Origin: Branchiostoma belcheri
Lineage: Eukaryota; Chordata; Leptocardii; Amphioxiformes; Branchiostomatidae
DNA: 64,000 nucleotides
Assembly (NCBI RefSeq): GCF_001625305.1
Contig: NW_017802824.1
Span: 4,366,260 to 4,430,259 of the forward strand
Direction of reading: 5' to 3'
Below are positions 62,901 through 64,000 of the stretch, in pieces. The notes beneath the pieces were generated by a model, which was not told where the DNA came from, searched no databases, and saw only the letters and a list, made by a program, of their open reading frames with translations. A program made the translations under genes and the position numbers. The first letter of the stretch is position 1, and every line of letters begins with the position of its first letter.

Positions 62901-63741
62901 TGAAGTACCAGATATATTAATCATATCGACAGGCTGTGTGCTTAATGAATGTACCCCCTTTGTCTATAGAATTTGTAGCTGCCTGTTATAATCCAAACAT
63001 GACATAAACAAGTATGATATGTGTAGGTACACTACCAGCCTATAAAGAACTAAAGCCTGTTCGTGCATTGATATAACGTCTCATTTTTCTGAAATTAAAA
63101 AAAGCAATTACGTGCAAATAAGTATATTCTACGCTAAAAGAATAATACATGTTGATTTTTATGTTTAGGTCTTCCTGTACGTGCTCCAGAATATTCGACA
63201 ACGGACAGACGAAAGCCTGCCGAATGCAAACATCCATCTCCACACAGACACAGGCACAAAAAGATTCATCATAAAAACGTAAGTACGTTTCTCCAAGAAG
63301 CCCAGGACTGGCTGAAGCAGTGAGCCGACAAGATATGATGATGATGCCTGATGTACATTTTACAAACTTTTGAAAAAGAAAAAAACAAACAAACTAAGTA
63401 GTTGTAAAAACACAAGCTATATTACAAGGAGAAACAAGCGGGAAATTATAAAAATTATGGACAATAAATCGAAGAGCACAGAGTAGTAATGTGACTGTAT
63501 TACTAACAGCAACAGCTTATAATTAAACATGTTTTGTTGTTTATGGTTAAGCTACTTGTGGTCTAAAATACAATATTTTAACGCTGTACTTTATTTTGCC
63601 TAGGACCACGTTGGAAGGGTTGAGAGAGACTATCAGGTGCAACGTTGGCAGATTGTGTCCAAGACGAAAGATCTTCAGTCATATGGAGACGTCTTTGTTG
63701 GAGAAGATAACATGGATATTCCAGACCGCCGGGATTTCTAG
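47937..63741 (+). CDS. Gene B: five-Ig V-set type I membrane receptor (11 exons)
   Basis: The exons are 47937-47994, 58056-58379, 58565-58882, 59434-59581, 59743-59858, 60502-60759, 61200-61514, 61921-62043, 62624-62767, 63169-63278 and 63604-63741. The total is exactly 2052 bases: 683 residues plus stop. Domains: signal peptide (1 to about 22, cleavage likely VHA|AWYS), V-set (20-127), CD80-like C2 (128-233), I-set (234-321), I-set (322-407), I-set/C2 (408-512), transmembrane (516-541), then a tail of about 140 residues. Every Ig domain keeps both cysteines and the core tryptophan. The tail has a PIPPPR SH3-type motif, a conserved PYAI tyrosine and a His/Arg/Lys-rich stretch. Role: probable cell-surface adhesion or immune-type receptor; ligand unknown. 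It is a divergent tandem paralogue of gene A with identical exon phases through the transmembrane exon. Confidence 0.85.
54210..54282 (+). repeat. tRNA-derived SINE head (or tRNA relic)
   Basis: TGGCGCAGTGG at 54217-54227 matches the polymerase III A box, and GGTCCGAAATCC at 54254-54265 is close to the B box. Their spacing (about 27 bases between boxes) suits a tRNA-derived promoter. The flanking stems are not good enough for a functional tRNA. The 3' extent of the SINE body is unclear. Confidence 0.5.
54689..55056. repeat. Diverged tandem duplication of about 186 bases
   Basis: The first unit starts atatcatcaaacaaaaggg at 54689 and the second atatcatcatacaaaaggg at 54875. Both continue with cctctattatatt, aatacaaaacatct and gaaatgattacactttg. 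They are AT-rich and non-coding, within gene B intron 1. Confidence 0.85.
56442..56736. mobile_element. Short retroposed element with 16-base target duplication
   Basis: The 16-base sequence ctgataacgtaacctt occurs at 56442-56457 and again at 56721-56736, bracketing 263 bases. The insert begins gtgccaaaaaacagttactc and includes aacgtcagacgtttcagc. A perfect direct repeat of this length is what target-primed reverse transcription typically leaves. Its start sequence recurs at 61679-61768. Confidence 0.7.
58056..58379 (+). CDS. Gene B exon 2: V-set Ig domain
   Basis: A phase 1-1 exon of 108 codons. It reads VHAAWYSVEPQP, first cysteine in VTIFCAFEG, tryptophan in AVHWFGP and second cysteine in the DEGVYRCST motif, ending VKLTVIG before GTTCGT. 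The domain is about as similar to gene A's V domain as V domains of different receptors usually are, while strand boundaries and length agree. Confidence 0.9.
58565..58882 (+). CDS. Gene B exon 3: CD80-like C2-set Ig domain
   Basis: Phase 1-1, 106 codons. VPPPRPPSIIGDRSPREEGG, cysteine in LHLTCRSEGG, SLAWYNGT, second cysteine in NRANFSCVADQ. It aligns along its whole length with gene A exon 3. Confidence 0.9.
59434..59858 (+). CDS. Gene B exons 4 and 5: Ig domain 3 (I-set, split)
   Basis: Exon 4 (59434-59581) reads YAPTVFVPRAYF, cysteine in ANLTCIVNGNP, tryptophan in EVTWRK, ending phase 2. Exon 5 (59743-59858) reads RGQSNVMRPVSRLDAGTYQC then KADNGIQP, ending phase 1. Exon 5 is 116 bases in both genes. 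The split position and phase equal gene A. Confidence 0.88.
60502..60759 (+). CDS. Gene B exon 6: Ig domain 4 (I-set)
   Basis: Phase 1-1, 86 codons. YPPSIRPTFDEK, cysteine in FFLECKADGNPTPRVRWRR, second cysteine in TEGTYECVADSS, ending DVIG. A long open frame runs upstream of the acceptor (CTTTGCAG), but that part is intron. Confidence 0.9.
61200..61514 (+). CDS. Gene B exon 7: Ig domain 5 (membrane-proximal)
   Basis: Phase 1-1, 105 codons, acceptor CTGAAG. It reads GKPDIRGDPETAHATQGSSV, cysteine in LLCEVTSDP, tryptophan in SIIWYWRS and second cysteine in SGDYICKAINMFG, ending YRVIVSG. The first half has no in-frame methionine, so a methionine-initiated open-frame listing would miss it; phase and homology to gene A exon 7 define it. 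Confidence 0.85.
61679..61768. repeat. Foldback of the 56.4-kb element end
   Basis: cgccaaaaaacagttactca at 61679 is followed by caagcaactggatatg, then about 20 bases, then the inverted copy catatccagttgcttgagta and actgtttactggcg ending 61768. It would fold into a near-perfect hairpin of about 34 base pairs. It lies in gene B intron 7. Confidence 0.85.
61921..62043 (+). CDS. Gene B exon 8: transmembrane segment
   Basis: Phase 1 entry after AATTATAG. It reads GPP, then VIMIAIVTGVLVVSILLTLV and AVIFII (about 26 hydrophobic residues), then RRRD stop-transfer and ICGNRSH, ending G|GTAGGT in phase 1. Confidence 0.87.
62224..62560 (+). mobile_element. Possible 5'-truncated LINE tail
   Basis: The frame over 62224-62532 contains LRSRYQITQFKCRTAKYCKS followed by IFPYLVHLI. 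This resembles the C-terminal RT..Y..SFFP..I pattern of non-LTR retrotransposon polyproteins. The segment ends gtaaataaaccattaa. It lies in gene B intron 8. The match is from memory of the pattern and is weak. Confidence 0.4.
62624..62767 (+). CDS. Gene B exon 9: cytoplasmic tail with SH3-type motif
   Basis: Phase 1-1, 48 codons, reading VKEGKESQPTHLNIEPC, then DVELDNVECTMKPIPPPRPD, then KDPYAIGISYP. The PIPPPR stretch fits the class II SH3 ligand form PxxPx(R/K). PYAI is the tyrosine conserved with gene A NTYPID. I chose the donor C|GTACGT (after 62767) over G|GTATCT 23 bases earlier because it is stronger and aligns with the gene A exon end. Confidence 0.72.
63169..63278 (+). CDS. Gene B exon 10: basic tail exon
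   Basis: Phase 1 entry after GTTTAG, reading RLPVRAPEYSTTDRRKPAEC then KHPSPHRHRHKKIHHKN. It ends AAC|GTAAGT in phase 0. If the donor is not used, the frame continues VSTFLQEAQDWLKQ to TGA at 63321-63323, with AATAAA at 63463-63468, a plausible alternative 3' end. Confidence 0.7.
63604..63741 (+). CDS. Gene B exon 11: terminal tail exon
   Basis: The acceptor is TTATTTTGCCTAG, phase 0. It reads DHVGRVERDYQVQRWQIVSK, then TKDLQSYGDVFVGEDNM and DIPDRRDF, to TAG 63739-63741. Total gene length then divides by three exactly. Two tyrosines (DYQV, SYGDV) are acidic-flanked. No AATAAA was seen between here and 64000, so the 3' UTR probably runs off the window. Confidence 0.62.
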   Translation, partial: DHVGRVERDYQVQRWQIVSKTKDLQSYGDVFVGEDNMDIPDRRDF

Positions 63742-64000
63742 TCTTCGCGATTCGTGAATCATGACGATCGTCAACAGTTTGCCTAACTATATCCTGGACC
63801 AAATAAGGAGCCACTTTCAAAAGCCCCAGCTTGGATACTGCAGAGCTATTGAGATTACTGAAAGGGCCAGAACGAAAGCAACAAACTGAGGACTATCGTC
63901 AACGTTATCACAGCTTCACAAAAGTTATTGGCAGATGACAGCTCTGCGCCTTTCAAGAATGGTGTCAAAGAGTATATCAATTGTATTCTGTACGAATTCT

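Overview
The window looks like genomic DNA from an invertebrate chordate, most likely a cephalochordate (amphioxus, Branchiostoma). It is AT-rich, intron-rich and gene-poor. It is littered with short inverted-repeat elements and carries two tandem, divergent copies of a multi-exon immunoglobulin-superfamily (IgSF) receptor gene. The organism call is inference from gene style and repeat style; no sequence search was possible. The window begins exactly on an EcoRI site and another lies one base from its end, which would fit a cloned insert.

Layout. 1-10.8 kb: no gene recognised. 10.8-11.05 kb: a decayed copy of a promoter plus signal-peptide exon. 17.8-31.0 kb (perhaps to 31.45 kb): gene A on the plus strand, 11 exons, 655 codons as read. 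33.9-34.64 kb: an intact first-exon cassette (promoter-like block, signal-peptide exon, splice donor) with no Ig exons close behind it. 34.65-47.4 kb: non-coding, holding a three-copy tandem repeat, a piggyBac-like non-autonomous element and LINE-tail-like sequence. 47.4-63.74 kb: gene B on the plus strand, 11 exons, 683 codons, exactly in frame throughout.

Both genes encode type I membrane proteins with the same exon plan: signal peptide, V-set Ig, CD80-like/C2-set Ig, an I-set Ig split by a phase-2 intron, I-set Ig, I-set/C2 Ig, one transmembrane helix, and a cytoplasmic tail in several small exons. All exon joints around whole Ig domains are phase 1. This five-Ig order resembles the Kirrel/nephrin-type adhesion receptors, but with a real V-set N-terminal domain. 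The proteins are best described as V-domain cell-surface receptors of unknown ligand, with tails carrying tyrosine and proline motifs that suggest signalling.

The most interesting structure is not the Ig exons but the first exons. There are four promoter/signal-exon cassettes in two families: 10.99 kb (broken by a Trp-to-stop change) with 17.97 kb, and 34.59 kb (intact but orphaned) with 47.94 kb. Only the promoter and exon are visibly conserved within each pair; the sequence just downstream of the donors has diverged. This suggests duplicated or alternative promoters for V-domain receptors, or the remains of lost paralogues. Gene A also shows a likely frame slip in a cytoplasmic exon and a possible extra terminal exon rich in YD motifs.
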